Under the pieces are notes generated by a model. It was not told where the DNA came from and searched no databases. It saw only the letters and a program-made list of their open reading frames with translations. A stretch of 64,000 nt of DNA from Tenacibaculum mesophilum (lineage in GTDB: Bacteria; Bacteroidota; Bacteroidia; Flavobacteriales; Flavobacteriaceae). This document shows, one piece after another, positions 17,508 through 26,851 of this stretch; the stretch's first letter is position 1; every line of letters starts with the position of its first letter. Location: assembly GCF_003867075.1 (NCBI RefSeq), contig NZ_CP032544.1:3218001-3282000 (forward strand), given 5' to 3'. Both the position numbers and the translations under genes were made by a program.

Positions 17508-18986
17508 ATGAAAAAAATAAACTATATAAATCTTGTCGTACTAACTATAATACTAACATCTTGTGGTATTACAAAGCGCGATTTTAATGTGCAGTCTGGT
17601 GTGAATGTATCTAACTATTTTTTAAAAGATAATGTAAAGGAGGGTATTTTTGTAAGTAAAGAAACTGCTCAAAAATGGTGGACAGAATTTAATGACCCTA
17701 TTTTAGATACATTAATTAATAAAGTTATGCAGCATAATTTAGATATTAATGTTGCTGTAGCTAATTTTGAAGCATCTCGTGCCTTTTTAAAAAACACAAA
17801 ATTAGACCGTTTTCCAACGGTAACGTTAAACGGTAATTATACCAGAACACGATTAGGAGAAAATGTTTTTGTACCCGGTGCAAACCCAACGTACAATAAC
17901 TTTAATGGTAGTTTTGATGCATTTTGGGAAGCCGATGTTTTTGGTCGTGTGTCTAACCGTATTAAAGGCGCTTATGCTAACAGTCAATTAGCTTTAGCAG
18001 ATATGCAAAGCGTATACATTAGCATGTTTGCAGAAACTGCTAGAAACTATATGGAGTTACGAGGTACACAACACATGTTAGGTATTGCTGAACGTAATTT
18101 AAAAGGTCAACAAAATACTTACGATTTAACAGTAAAATTATTAGAAGCTGGTACAAGTAGTAATTTAGATGTTTCAAGAGCATTGGCACAATTAGAAAAT
18201 ACCAGAGCTACAATTCATCCTTTAAAAGCACGTATTGAAGCCTTAAAAAATAGTTTAAATGTGTTAATTGGCGAAATACCAGGGGAGATAGATGATACCT
18301 TATTAACAGAACAGCCATTACCAAGCTTACCTGAATCGGTTGCATTAGATGATAATATTAACGAGTTGTTACGTCGCAGACCAGATGTTAGAAGTGCCGA
18401 AGCAACCTTGCAAATCCAGATTGCAAAATACAATATCTCGGTAGCTGATTTATATCCTAAAGTACAATTTGGTGGTTCTATTGGGTTTTCGGCAGTAGAT
18501 TTTTCTAACTTTGCACAAAAAGAGTCTTTTACATGGAGTATTTTACCTAGTATATCTTGGGAAGCCTTTAATTTAGGTCGTGTAAAACAACGAATTAAAG
18601 AAAATGATGCATTAACGCTTGCAGCTTTAAATAAGTACGAAAAAACAGTTTTAAAAGCTCTAGAAGAAACCAAAACTGCATTAACAAATTATGTTAACGA
18701 GTTACAGCGACGAGAAAATTTACGCGCGTCATCAGCAGCCAGTGCTAAAGCAGCTACCATAGCTAAACAACGTTACGAGGCAGGTTTAGATAATTTTATA
18801 GATTATTTAAGTGCTGAAAATACCATGTTGGTTTCAGAAAATTCATTAGCAACAAGCGAAATTGCAGCAACTACATATCTAATTGCTATATATAAAACCT
18901 TAGGTGGTGGATGGGATATTATAACAGAAGAAGATATAGATGTGAAAATGATGCAATTAAAGCAAAAAGAAACTACAATAAATTAA
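17508..18986 (+). CDS. Outer-membrane efflux channel (TolC/OprM/NodT family)
   Basis: A 492-residue outer-membrane factor with lipobox LTSC (Cys19), as in OprM. The ATG at 17508 was chosen because upstream starts lie inside the pump gene and give no signal peptide. Duplicated coiled-coil halves are visible (AVANFEASRAFLKNTKL; LRRRPDVRSAEATLQIQIAK, a strong NodT-family motif), as is the GSFDAFWEADVFGRV strand. It completes the pump built by the two preceding genes. Confidence 0.93.
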   Translation: MKKINYINLVVLTIILTSCGITKRDFNVQSGVNVSNYFLKDNVKEGIFVSKETAQKWWTEFNDPILDTLINKVMQHNLDINVAVANFEASRAFLKNTKLDRFPTVTLNGNYTRTRLGENVFVPGANPTYNNFNGSFDAFWEADVFGRVSNRIKGAYANSQLALADMQSVYISMFAETARNYMELRGTQHMLGIAERNLKGQQNTYDLTVKLLEAGTSSNLDVSRALAQLENTRATIHPLKARIEALKNSLNVLIGEIPGEIDDTLLTEQPLPSLPESVALDDNINELLRRRPDVRSAEATLQIQIAKYNISVADLYPKVQFGGSIGFSAVDFSNFAQKESFTWSILPSISWEAFNLGRVKQRIKENDALTLAALNKYEKTVLKALEETKTALTNYVNELQRRENLRASSAASAKAATIAKQRYEAGLDNFIDYLSAENTMLVSENSLATSEIAATTYLIAIYKTLGGGWDIITEEDIDVKMMQLKQKETTIN

Positions 18987-19000
18987 GTAATGAAATGCAA

Positions 19001-19031
19001 AACGGAACGACCGATATAGGGTCGTTTCGTT
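19001..19031 (+). terminator. Hairpin after the efflux operon
   Basis: AACGGAACGACC pairs with GGTCGTTTCGTT with one mismatch and a seven-base loop. There is no T run directly after it, so termination strength is uncertain. Confidence 0.5.
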
Positions 19032-19061
19032 ACCAAAAAAGTATTTAATCAACAGAACAAT

Positions 19062-19955
19062 ATGTCTAAAACACAAGTTCCTGTTTTTAAAAATAGTAAT
19101 GATTTATATAAAGCTATTGGTTTTCCTCATAGAAGTCATATACCTAATTTTGATGTTCACGCAATTGATGAGTTAGAGCCTGCTTCTAGTCGATGCATGC
19201 CTCCGTATAGACAAGATTTTTTTCAAATAGCTTTGTTAACCTATGTTGGTAACAGCCGATTAAACATTAATACAGATTGGTTAGACTTAGGAAATCACCC
19301 TTTGTGGTTTACAGTTCCAGGGCAAGTGGTGTCTTGGATTAGAGATGAAGATATTGCAGGGTATAACATAATGTTTAAAAAGGAGTTTTTAATAAATGGA
19401 ATACCTAAGTTAACAGATGATTTTCCGTTTTTAAAAATGACTGAAAATCAAGTGTTGATGATGACAGAAGATGAAATGAATTCTTTGCTTTTTGATGTAA
19501 AACGTATGGTTTCAGTATTTGAAAACCCACACCCTTATCAAGAAAAAATGTTGGAAGGTATGTTGGTGTCGATACTCTACTATTGTAAGGCTATTTATGA
19601 ACGACATAAATCTACTCAAAACAATTTATCTAGAGAGCAAATTATTACACAGAAGTTTGAAAATTTGGTAGAAAAAATGTATGTTGATACTAAAAATGTA
19701 AGCGATTATGCTAGAGCATTAAATATTACACCAAGTTATCTAACCACTATGATAAAAAAACAAACAGGCAAAAGCGCTAAAGATATTATACAAAACCGTT
19801 TATTGTTAGAAAGCAAGAGTTTACTGAAGTTTTCAGATTTAGATATTGCAGAGATTGGCTATCGTTTAAATTTTCAAGAGCCAACGCATTTTACCAGATT
19901 TTTTAAAAAATTAAGCGGTACTACACCAAACCGTTTTAGACAAGAGGGCATGTAA
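19062..19955 (+). CDS. AraC-family transcriptional regulator
   Basis: A 297-residue DNA-binding protein. The N-terminal half is a cupin-like sensing domain (RQDFFQIALLTYVGNSRLNI, PLWFTVPGQVVSWI). The C-terminal hundred residues form the double helix-turn-helix of AraC proteins: VSDYARALNITPSYLTTMIKK and DIAEIGYRLNFQEPTHFTRFFKK, ending in SGTTPNRFRQ. It follows the RND operon on the same strand and may control it or the next gene, but no binding site is identified. Confidence 0.88.
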   Translation: MSKTQVPVFKNSNDLYKAIGFPHRSHIPNFDVHAIDELEPASSRCMPPYRQDFFQIALLTYVGNSRLNINTDWLDLGNHPLWFTVPGQVVSWIRDEDIAGYNIMFKKEFLINGIPKLTDDFPFLKMTENQVLMMTEDEMNSLLFDVKRMVSVFENPHPYQEKMLEGMLVSILYYCKAIYERHKSTQNNLSREQIITQKFENLVEKMYVDTKNVSDYARALNITPSYLTTMIKKQTGKSAKDIIQNRLLLESKSLLKFSDLDIAEIGYRLNFQEPTHFTRFFKKLSGTTPNRFRQEGM

Positions 19956-20079
19956 ATTATTATTTAACCACTTACCAAAAGTTTAAAAATAGAGCTTTTA
20001 ATTTTAAATGCCTTAGTAAAGAAAGTGGTTATTTTTTAAGTTAATTTATATTTAAATTTGATTATTAAAATTAGAATGT

Positions 20080-20754
20080 ATGAATGTAAAAAGAACAGCA
20101 GTAGTTACAGATTCTGGCAATGGGTTAGGAAGAACTTTTGCCAATACTTTACTTAAAAATGAGTACAACGTTATTCTAGCTGCAACCCAAGATAGTTTTG
20201 ATAACCTGTCTATAGAGACAGATGATTTGCATAAATACAAATTAGTTAAAACAGATTTTACATCTGACGAAAGTGTTTTTGAGTTAAAAAACACAATTAT
20301 TAATACATTTGGTCATTTAGATTTATTGTTTAACAATGTTGAAAAAGCTAATGGTTTTGGTCAGAAAATAGAACAAATAAATATTGAAGAGGTAAAATCT
20401 CTTTATGAGATGAATGTTTTTGCTGTAATGCGTACTGTAAAAATATTAAAGTCTTTGTTTGAGAAAAGTGAAGACCCTAGAATTATTAATGTTACAAGCG
20501 CTATGGGAGACCTTAATAAAATGTCGGATGAGTCATTTTGTTATTCTAATTATTGTATGACTGCTTATGCTAGTTCCAAAGCAGCCTTAAATATGTATAC
20601 ACATTTACAGAGTAAAGAATTTAGTCCTTCAAGAATAAGTGTAAAAGGTTTTGACCCAATTGCTCTAAAAAATTGTACTCATAATTCAGTGGTAATATGT
20701 AATGATGTTATGGATGAATTACTAGAGCTTATTAGTTATGAAAAAAAGAGTTAA
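20080..20754 (+). CDS. Short-chain dehydrogenase/reductase (SDR)
   Basis: A 224-residue Rossmann-fold oxidoreductase. The nucleotide motif is TDSGNGLG (about residues 10-17), the NNAG-type motif is FNNVEKA, and the catalytic Tyr-x-x-x-Lys is YASSK (Tyr163, Lys167), with a Ser in NVTSAMG. The C-terminal substrate loop is short. Its closest kind is the carbonyl-reductase-like SDRs found next to AraC regulators in flavobacteria (inference). A TAAATTTG box at 20053-20060 could be its -7 element, but no -33 TTG was seen. Confidence 0.82.
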   Translation: MNVKRTAVVTDSGNGLGRTFANTLLKNEYNVILAATQDSFDNLSIETDDLHKYKLVKTDFTSDESVFELKNTIINTFGHLDLLFNNVEKANGFGQKIEQINIEEVKSLYEMNVFAVMRTVKILKSLFEKSEDPRIINVTSAMGDLNKMSDESFCYSNYCMTAYASSKAALNMYTHLQSKEFSPSRISVKGFDPIALKNCTHNSVVICNDVMDELLELISYEKKS

Positions 20755-20787
20755 ATAAAATTTATACTTTTAAGTAAGTATAAAGTA

Positions 20788-20822
20788 TAAAAGCCTTCGT
20801 TTCAAAAAACGAAGGCTTTTAT
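20788..20822. terminator. Bidirectional terminator between SDR and Kef genes
   Basis: TAAAAGCCTTCGTTT pairs with AAACGAAGGCTTTTA around a CAAA loop and lies between two convergent genes. Confidence 0.85.
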
Positions 20823-20882
20823 ATTCTGAGTTAAATATGATAAATTTAACTTTATATGCACACAAAATAAAGCACTCAGAAA

Positions 20883-22781
20883 TTAAGAGTTTTTACTTTT
20901 TTTATTTTTACTTAATATATTTCGAATATGTTCTCCATCCCAATGTTTATCAAAGGTAACAATTCCTCTTTTAAAATCATCTTCCAATAATTGTTCTTGT
21001 TGTTCCAGTTCTTTTCTAACTTTAAAAATATAATTTTCATTTCTATTAGGGTCTGCTGCTAATCTTTTTAAACTGGCTTCATCATATTTAATAAAGTTCT
21101 GTACCTGACGATTTAAGGTGTATTTTCTGAAACCTAATTTATTAAGAGCATCACTTGCTAATGCTAAAGAGGTATCTAATGATTCTCTGTAAATATTATT
21201 AACATTTAAATTAAGTAATTCATAAGCATCAAATCTACTTTTAGTTCTAACCATTAACTCTATATGTGGATACTTTCTTTTTACAATTTTTGAAATTGCT
21301 TTAGAAACAGAAACTTCATTAGTAGCGCAAATTAAAATTTTAGCCTCAGCTATTCCAGCAGACTCTAATAAATCTTCTCTTGTTGCATCTCCATAATATA
21401 CTTCAAACCCCATTTTTCGTAGAAAATCAACACGATTAGAATCAAAATCTAAAATAGTTGTTTCAACACCATGTGAACGTAAAAAACGTCCAACAGTACT
21501 ACCAAACTGACCAAAGCCTACTAATATGACTTTTTGAGATTTAGCTATATGATCCATAGGTCGTTTAATAAATTCTTTGGTGCCAATTCTTGGAAGAATT
21601 AAACGTTCGTTTACTACTGTTAAAATAGGTGTTAAGGACATTGAAACTGCGGTAACCACTAACATTATGTCCATTTGCTCTTGTTCTAAAATATTAAGCT
21701 GAAAGGCGAAAGACAATAAAACAAAAGCGAATTCACCAACCTGAGCTAAACTAAAAGTAAGCAGTATATTTTGGTCTATTTTTAAATTAAAAATACGACC
21801 TGTAATAAATAAAACCAATGCTTTTATAATAATAATAACGAGCAAAATACCACTAATAGTTAACGGGCTATTCGCAATAACTACAAAGTTAATAGACGCA
21901 CCAACCGCCATAAAAAAGAGTCCTAGTAAAAGGTTTTTAAATGGTTCTAGTGTGCTTTCTAGCTCGTGTTTAAACTCACTAGTAGATAAAACAACACCAC
22001 CTAAAAAAGCACCTAATGCAGGGCTTAAACCAACAAATTCCATTAAGTATGAAATTCCAAAAACGATTAAAAAAGCAGAAGCTATTAATAACTCTCTAAC
22101 GCCAGTTTTAGCTACTTTGCGTAACATTGGTACCACTATAAAACGACCAGCTAAAATAATAATCACAACAGAAAGTATAATTGCCAATGTTTGTAAACCA
22201 ATAGGTAAACTTTGAATTAAAGTTGATGCTGAATGAGAAGCTTCATTACTTGTGTGTTCCGACGAATTACTTAATAGTGGTAAAGCACCAATCATAAATA
22301 TTACAATGATATCTTGAAATAATAGTATGGAAAAGGAGCTAGAGCCAAAAGTGGTATTCATTAGGCCTTTTTCTTTAATGGTCTGCAAAGCTATTGCGGT
22401 GGATGATAAAGCAACAGCCATACTAATGGCCAATGCTACTTGCCATTCATAACCTATAAATGTAAACAATATATAAGTTAAGCCAATTGTTAAAGCGACT
22501 TGTATTCCCCCCATACCGAGAATAGTTTTTCGCATATTCCAAAAATTTTTAGGTTCAATTTCTAATCCTATTAAAAATAGCATTACAACTACTCCAAACT
22601 CAGCAAAATGTAGAATATCTTCACCTTCTTCACCAATAAAGCCAAGTACATATGGACCAATAAGTACACCAGCTAGTAGATAACCTATAACAGAACTTAA
22701 CCCTAATCGTTTTGCTATAGAAACGCAAATAATAGCACCAGCAAGAAATACAATAGCTTCAAATAATAAATTTCCAGACAT
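20883..22781 (-). CDS. Kef-type monovalent cation:proton antiporter (CPA2)
   Basis: A 632-residue inner-membrane antiporter with an N-terminal transporter domain (about residues 1-390, roughly a dozen membrane helices) and a C-terminal RCK/TrkA-N domain. Typical stretches are LLAGVLIGPYVLGFIGE, FLIGLEIEPKNFWNMRK, and LSPALGAFLGGVVLSTSEF. The nucleotide-binding GFGQFGSTVGRFLRSHG (about residue 415) opens the RCK domain. KefB/KefC export potassium and acidify the cytoplasm when electrophiles conjugate to glutathione; whether this one is gated so is unknown. Its flavoprotein partner gene ends 3 bases upstream, so the two are co-transcribed. Confidence 0.9.
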   Translation of the reverse strand: MSGNLLFEAIVFLAGAIICVSIAKRLGLSSVIGYLLAGVLIGPYVLGFIGEEGEDILHFAEFGVVVMLFLIGLEIEPKNFWNMRKTILGMGGIQVALTIGLTYILFTFIGYEWQVALAISMAVALSSTAIALQTIKEKGLMNTTFGSSSFSILLFQDIIVIFMIGALPLLSNSSEHTSNEASHSASTLIQSLPIGLQTLAIILSVVIIILAGRFIVVPMLRKVAKTGVRELLIASAFLIVFGISYLMEFVGLSPALGAFLGGVVLSTSEFKHELESTLEPFKNLLLGLFFMAVGASINFVVIANSPLTISGILLVIIIIKALVLFITGRIFNLKIDQNILLTFSLAQVGEFAFVLLSFAFQLNILEQEQMDIMLVVTAVSMSLTPILTVVNERLILPRIGTKEFIKRPMDHIAKSQKVILVGFGQFGSTVGRFLRSHGVETTILDFDSNRVDFLRKMGFEVYYGDATREDLLESAGIAEAKILICATNEVSVSKAISKIVKRKYPHIELMVRTKSRFDAYELLNLNVNNIYRESLDTSLALASDALNKLGFRKYTLNRQVQNFIKYDEASLKRLAADPNRNENYIFKVRKELEQQEQLLEDDFKRGIVTFDKHWDGEHIRNILSKNKKSKNS

Positions 22782-22784
22782 ACC

Positions 22785-23378
22785 TTAGGTTGTTAAAATT
22801 TCTAAATCGTTAAGAAAAGAACAATTTGATAATTGCGTTGTATTAAAATCACCTTGTAGTAAATCTATTAATTGTTCGTACTGGTTGGTATAATCCAGTA
22901 AATCTTCATCAGATAAATTATGTGTACCCATTACTGCAAATGGAGATAAATAATTCATTCCACATAATTTAGCAGTTTGTTCATATGGTCTTAAAAACTC
23001 GTTAATTGTATAGGTATTATAACCCTCGGTACAATATACCTCTCGAGAACCGCCCGTGGTTATAACATTAAAAATAGTTTTGTTATGAAGTACTTTTCCT
23101 TCAGGACCATAAGCCCAATTAAACTCTAACACCAAATCTTTCCATTGTTTTAAAATAGCAGGGCTGCTGTACCAATATAAAGGGTGATGCCAAATAATAA
23201 TATCATGTTGGAGTAATAATTCTTGTTCACGCTGTATATTAATATGAAAATTAGGATAGTTTTCATATAAATCATGAAAAGTTACATGTACTTTATTTTT
23301 TAAACGATTAACTAGAGTTGAATTAACTCTCGATTGTTCAAACTTTGGGTGGGCAAAAAGAATAAGTACTTTTTTCAT
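22785..23378 (-). CDS. KefF/KefG-like NAD(P)H oxidoreductase
   Basis: A 197-residue flavodoxin-fold protein of the family that activates Kef antiporters and reduces quinones. The FMN-phosphate loop is LILFAHPKFEQSRVN (residues 5-19); WHHPLYWYSSPAILKQWKD and FNVITTGGSREVY are characteristic. It lies directly upstream of the antiporter on the same strand, the usual kefF-kefC order. It probably regulates the antiporter and detoxifies electrophiles, in line with the nearby nitroreductase and quinone reductase. Confidence 0.88.
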   Translation of the reverse strand: MKKVLILFAHPKFEQSRVNSTLVNRLKNKVHVTFHDLYENYPNFHINIQREQELLLQHDIIIWHHPLYWYSSPAILKQWKDLVLEFNWAYGPEGKVLHNKTIFNVITTGGSREVYCTEGYNTYTINEFLRPYEQTAKLCGMNYLSPFAVMGTHNLSDEDLLDYTNQYEQLIDLLQGDFNTTQLSNCSFLNDLEILTT

Positions 23379-23528
23379 GAGTTTATTTAGTTTTATGTTG
23401 GAAAATATGTTTTTTATGATTGTATTTTGATAAAGTTAATAATTTAAAATCATTGTTGTTTATGCTAAAAGCGCAAGAGTAATTTTTTTTAGTAATTATT
23501 AAGCTAGTTTATAAATTATAAAAATAAA

Positions 23529-23559
23529 AGCCACACAGAATGTTTTACATTTGGTGGCT
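23529..23559 (-). terminator. Possible terminator after the cupin gene
   Basis: AGCCAC and GTGGCT form a short stem with a 19-base loop; the leftward transcript then runs into a T-rich tail. It is weak. Confidence 0.35.
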
Positions 23560-23621
23560 CTTATATTTTTTTATTATGAAAATAAATTTATAACACTGTT
23601 ATTTAGTGTTTTAGGTTTTTG

Positions 23622-24464
23622 TTAGTGAATTTTAAAGTCTCCGTTGCTTCTTATGTAGAGAATAGACTCTTTGTTGTTTTTTACAGCTATTGTATGTTTA
23701 GTTCCTTTTTTAGAACTAAAGTAGTTCCCTGCTTCAAGCACATTTATAACCTTATTATTTTCTATTTGATGCACTATTTTACCCTTTATTATTATAGCTC
23801 TAAAATTCTCGCTTAGGTTTTTAATATTACCTTTAAAACCAGCAGGTAATTTAACTAAAATAGCCTGAAGTTTATTGTTTTTATGTGTTTCCCATAAAAA
23901 TGCAGTTTTAATATCACTTTTATTTGTAACCCAAGTAATATCGTTTGCATTTAACCATACGAGGTTGTGTTGGTCTACATTTATTGGTCGTTCACCATTA
24001 TCAAAAGCTTCATCTGTAGGTTTTACTAAATATGGACCTTCTTGAATTTCAATATATGCTAAATTGTCTTCAGCATTGGCAGCAGTAATATGCGTTTCGC
24101 CTGCAGGCTGCATCCAAAAAGATCCTGTAGGTAACCATTGTTTTTTTGCGTTTTCATCATCGTTATGCAATAACCCTTTAATAACTACACCTCGATAAGT
24201 GACATTATGAATGTGTGGTGGAGATGAAAAACCTTTTTTAAATTTTACTAAAAAACCTGAAGGTTCGTTTTTGGTACGATCACCCCAAAGTTTTCCCGCA
24301 GCTGGACTTTTGTCTCCACGTAACGGATTAAGCCAGCTCCATTCTATTTGTTCAGTGGTTACTACTTCGTTTTTAGTCTTTGTGTGATCTATAGTTGAAG
24401 TCTGAGCATTGATTTTAACTGTAAACATTAAAAAAAATGAAGCTAACAGGACAGTTTTAATCAT
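23622..24464 (-). CDS. Secreted double-cupin protein, DUF4437-like
   Basis: A 280-residue exported protein with the start at 24464, which gives the signal peptide [20 protein letters not shown]; an upstream in-frame ATG lies inside the next gene. The mature part holds two cupin-like halves ([38 protein letters not shown] with the metal-ligand His pair; then [19 protein letters not shown]). This pattern is that of DUF4437, whose substrate is unknown. It starts 10 bases after the nitroreductase gene ends and is probably in its operon. Confidence 0.75.
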   Translation of the reverse strand: MIKTVLLASFFLMFTVKINAQTSTIDHTKTKNEVVTTEQIEWSWLNPLRGDKSPAAGKLWGDRTKNEPSGFLVKFKKGFSSPPHIHNVTYRGVVIKGLLHNDDENAKKQWLPTGSFWMQPAGETHITAANAEDNLAYIEIQEGPYLVKPTDEAFDNGERPINVDQHNLVWLNANDITWVTNKSDIKTAFLWETHKNNKLQAILVKLPAGFKGNIKNLSENFRAIIIKGKIVHQIENNKVINVLEAGNYFSSKKGTKHTIAVKNNKESILYIRSNGDFKIH

Positions 24465-24474
24465 TTTAATATTT

Positions 24475-25134
24475 TTAGATTTCTGTAAAAACTTCAGATT
24501 GTGACAATCTTGATTTAGGAGTTTTATCAGTAGAATTAAAGTCGGATTTTGCCCTGTATCCAATAGAAACAGCAACTAATGAGGTATAACCTTTTTCTCT
24601 TAAACCAAATTCTTCATCTAATGCTTTTACATCTATACCTTCCATTGGTGTGGCATCTATACCTAAACTTGCAACACCTAGCAAAAAACTTCCTACGTTA
24701 AGGTATACTTGCTTTTCCATCCAATGTTGAAGATCTTTTAAGTCATATTTATGAATATCTGCAAAGGTTTTAACGGCGCCTATAAATCCATTTTTAACAT
24801 CTTCATTAGGAAATCGTCCATTTTTATCATCTACCTCCGCTATATATTTATAATAATCTTCATCAGTATTAGTCTTTACACAAAATAAAATAACAGCTGA
24901 AGCATTAGTTACTTTAGGTTCATTAAAGTGGAAAAAACCTTGAGTGCCTTTTGCAATACGTGCTTTACCCTCTCTAGTTTCAGCGATAATAAAGTGCCAA
25001 GGTTGAAGATTAACACTTGAAGGACTCATTTGTAGTAAATGTTTTACTTGCTCCATATTTTCTTTAGAAATTGATTTAGATGGATCAAATTCTTTTGTGG
25101 TATATCTCCAATTTAATATGTCTTTTAAATTCAT
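24475..25134 (-). CDS. NAD(P)H-dependent nitroreductase (NfsB family)
   Basis: An FMN-dependent oxidoreductase of 219 residues. The N-terminus has the FMN-binding motif [13 protein letters not shown] (residues 10-22), then [19 protein letters not shown], and later [21 protein letters not shown] and VAVSIGYRA. The family reduces nitroaromatics, quinones and flavins. It is preceded by a well-formed promoter overlapped by an inverted repeat, so it is probably induced by a redox or electrophile signal. Confidence 0.9.
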   Translation of the reverse strand: MNLKDILNWRYTTKEFDPSKSISKENMEQVKHLLQMSPSSVNLQPWHFIIAETREGKARIAKGTQGFFHFNEPKVTNASAVILFCVKTNTDEDYYKYIAEVDDKNGRFPNEDVKNGFIGAVKTFADIHKYDLKDLQHWMEKQVYLNVGSFLLGVASLGIDATPMEGIDVKALDEEFGLREKGYTSLVAVSIGYRAKSDFNSTDKTPKSRLSQSEVFTEI

Positions 25135-25163
25135 TTTAATTGTTTTTTATTTGTTTAATTCAG

Positions 25164-25213
25164 ACTATCAAAAGTATAGTGTCAAAAGTATTGATAGTTT
25201 AAGGTTTTTGCAA
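25164..25213 (-). promoter_or_regulatory. Promoter with overlapping operator-like inverted repeat
   Basis: On the minus strand TTG (25213-25211), a 20-base spacer and TACTTTTG (25190-25183) fit the Bacteroidetes consensus. The perfect inverted repeat ACTATCAA (25164-25171) / TTGATAGT (25191-25198) brackets the -7 box and start point. The placement suggests a repressor site controlling the nitroreductase-cupin operon. Confidence 0.55.
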
Positions 25214-25745
25214 TAACGGTCAAAAATGATAGTATGTTTTTTATGTTAAAAAACACTGTTAGCTACTATTTTTAATAGCTTTATAGGTAATGTTAAATTT
25301 ACTATAAAAAGTAAAGTTTTATAATTAATGATAGTATAATGTTTTTGGAACATTAAATTATAGTAGCATTTGGAGCAGGCAAAATAAAAGATTAATTAAG
25401 TATAATTATAGAGAGCTTTATAGTTCTACAAGTATTACTATTTAATTGATAGGAGGTAAAAGGAAAAGTATAATTTTTTATTTATTTTTGAACGAAAAAA
25501 GTGCTGTAACAAATTATACGAGTTAACTTCCATCATTATATAACATACATTAAGTCTTCAATTAAAATAGTTAGAGAAAGACGGCTTAATAACTAGAAAA
25601 AGGTATACAAAAAACATGTCTTTAAAAGTAAAGTACGAATAAACTCCGTTTGAAGAAGTCGTAAGAATTTTGTTGGCTACTATAGTTAAGTAGAGAGAAG
25701 TTGTTGTTAAAAAGGGAAGAGTATTAGAGTAATTTTACTGGTATT
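25214..25745. other. Gene-free region of about 530 bases
   Basis: This stretch is very AT-rich with stops in every frame and no good hairpin. It may be the remains of a lost gene between the nitroreductase and the HxlR regulator. Nothing definite is visible. Confidence 0.5.
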
Positions 25746-26105
25746 TTATAAAGTTACTATTCTACAGGCTTCAAACTCAATGTCCTTAAAACTATCTTGA
25801 GTCCATTCACTCAAACTTTTAAGAATTGGCAGTAAAGCTTCACCTTTTTTAGATAGTGAATATTCAACTCGTGGTGGTATTTCAGCATATTTTTTTCTAA
25901 TTATGATACCATCTTCCTCAAGCTCTCTTAATTGCTCTGTTAACACTTTTTTTGATATAGTAGGAGTAAATATTAAGAGTTTTCCAAAGCGTAAACTTCC
26001 GTTTGCTAATAAGTAAATTAAAATAGGCTTCCACTTATTTCCAATTACGTTCATCGCGTGAACTAACGAACACACATTTGGATTATCAATTACTTTTCTT
26101 CCCAT
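25746..26105 (-). CDS. HxlR-family transcriptional regulator
   Basis: A 119-residue winged-helix regulator. Family motifs are VHAMNVIGNKWKPILIYLLANG, LRFGKLLIFTPTISKKVLTEQLRELEEDGII and the wing YAEIPPRVEYSLSKKGEALLPIL. A single Cys near the N-terminus (NVCSLVH, Cys12) is placed like the redox-sensing Cys of YodB/HypR proteins, which respond to quinones and disulfide stress (family knowledge). It is divergent from a quinone reductase gene, with overlapping promoters, and is likely its repressor. Confidence 0.9.
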   Translation of the reverse strand: MGRKVIDNPNVCSLVHAMNVIGNKWKPILIYLLANGSLRFGKLLIFTPTISKKVLTEQLRELEEDGIIIRKKYAEIPPRVEYSLSKKGEALLPILKSLSEWTQDSFKDIEFEACRIVTL

Positions 26106-26107
26106 TA

Positions 26108-26123
26108 GTTACCATTTTGTAAC
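26108..26123. promoter_or_regulatory. Operator-like palindrome at the HxlR start
   Basis: GTTAC-CATTTT-GTAAC is a palindrome only two bases upstream of the HxlR start codon, in the divergent region. It is a candidate autoregulatory site. Confidence 0.4.
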
Positions 26124-26155
26124 CACTATTTAATGTGATTATATTATTTTGGTTT

Positions 26156-26186
26156 CAAAAATAAACTATTATTAGTTTCTTTGCAA
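26156..26186 (-). promoter_or_regulatory. Promoter of the HxlR gene
   Basis: On the minus strand TTG (26186-26184), a 20-base spacer and TATTTTTG (26163-26156) fit the consensus. The divergent gene has a weaker plus-strand candidate overlapping it (TTG 26149-26151 and TTTCTTTG 26176-26183). Confidence 0.5.
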
Positions 26187-26209
26187 TACTAATTTAAAGT
26201 TTTATAAAA

Positions 26210-26803
26210 ATGAAAAACATTTTAATCATTAATGGTCATCAATATTATCCATTTGCAGAAGGAAAATTAAATCAATCTTTTATTGAAAAACTATCAGCTC
26301 AATTAAAAGAAGCTAACTTAAATATAAAGATTACCGTAACTCAAAATGACTATAATGTAGATGAGGAAGTAGAAAAATTTCTTTGGGCAGATGTTGTATT
26401 TTTACAAACGCCTTTAAACTGGATGGGAATTACTTGGTCGTTTAAAAAATATATGGATGATGTATTCACTGCAGGTATGATGGGGAAACTATCGCAAGGT
26501 GATGGTCGTACTTCTGAAGCACCAAAAAAGAATTATGGTTTAGGTGGTTTGTTAAAAGGCAAATATATGATGTCTGTAACTGCAAATGCGCCTAAAGAGG
26601 CTTTTAACAATCCTGATGAGCCTTTTTTTGCTGGTAAAAGTGAAGACGACTTGTTATTACCAATGCATCTCAACTTTAAATGGTTTGGTTTAGAACCTTT
26701 AAAAACATTTTTTGCTTACGACGTGATGAAAAATCCGGAGATTGAAAGCGACTTTGTAAGATTTGAAAAACATATTAATGAAGAATTACTTCAAAAAATA
26801 TAA
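26210..26803 (+). CDS. NAD(P)H:quinone oxidoreductase (MdaB-like)
   Basis: A flavodoxin-fold FAD enzyme of 197 residues. The opening NILIINGHQYYPFAEGKLN and FLQTPLNWMGITWSFKKYMDDVFTAGMM are the MdaB signature, as is the glycine-rich YGLGGLLKGKYMMSVTANAP. The family reduces quinones by two electrons and so avoids semiquinone radicals. It is divergent from the HxlR regulator, the usual arrangement for a quinone-induced gene, and is followed by a damaged peroxiredoxin gene. Confidence 0.88.
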   Translation: MKNILIINGHQYYPFAEGKLNQSFIEKLSAQLKEANLNIKITVTQNDYNVDEEVEKFLWADVVFLQTPLNWMGITWSFKKYMDDVFTAGMMGKLSQGDGRTSEAPKKNYGLGGLLKGKYMMSVTANAPKEAFNNPDEPFFAGKSEDDLLLPMHLNFKWFGLEPLKTFFAYDVMKNPEIESDFVRFEKHINEELLQKI

Positions 26804-26851
26804 TCCATTGAAAGTTTTCACGTTTAATAGAATACAACTAATACACATAAA

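Noticed and set aside
25214..25745. A hidden small gene in the 530-base gap
   Set aside because: All frames are full of stops and no start with a recognisable peptide was found.
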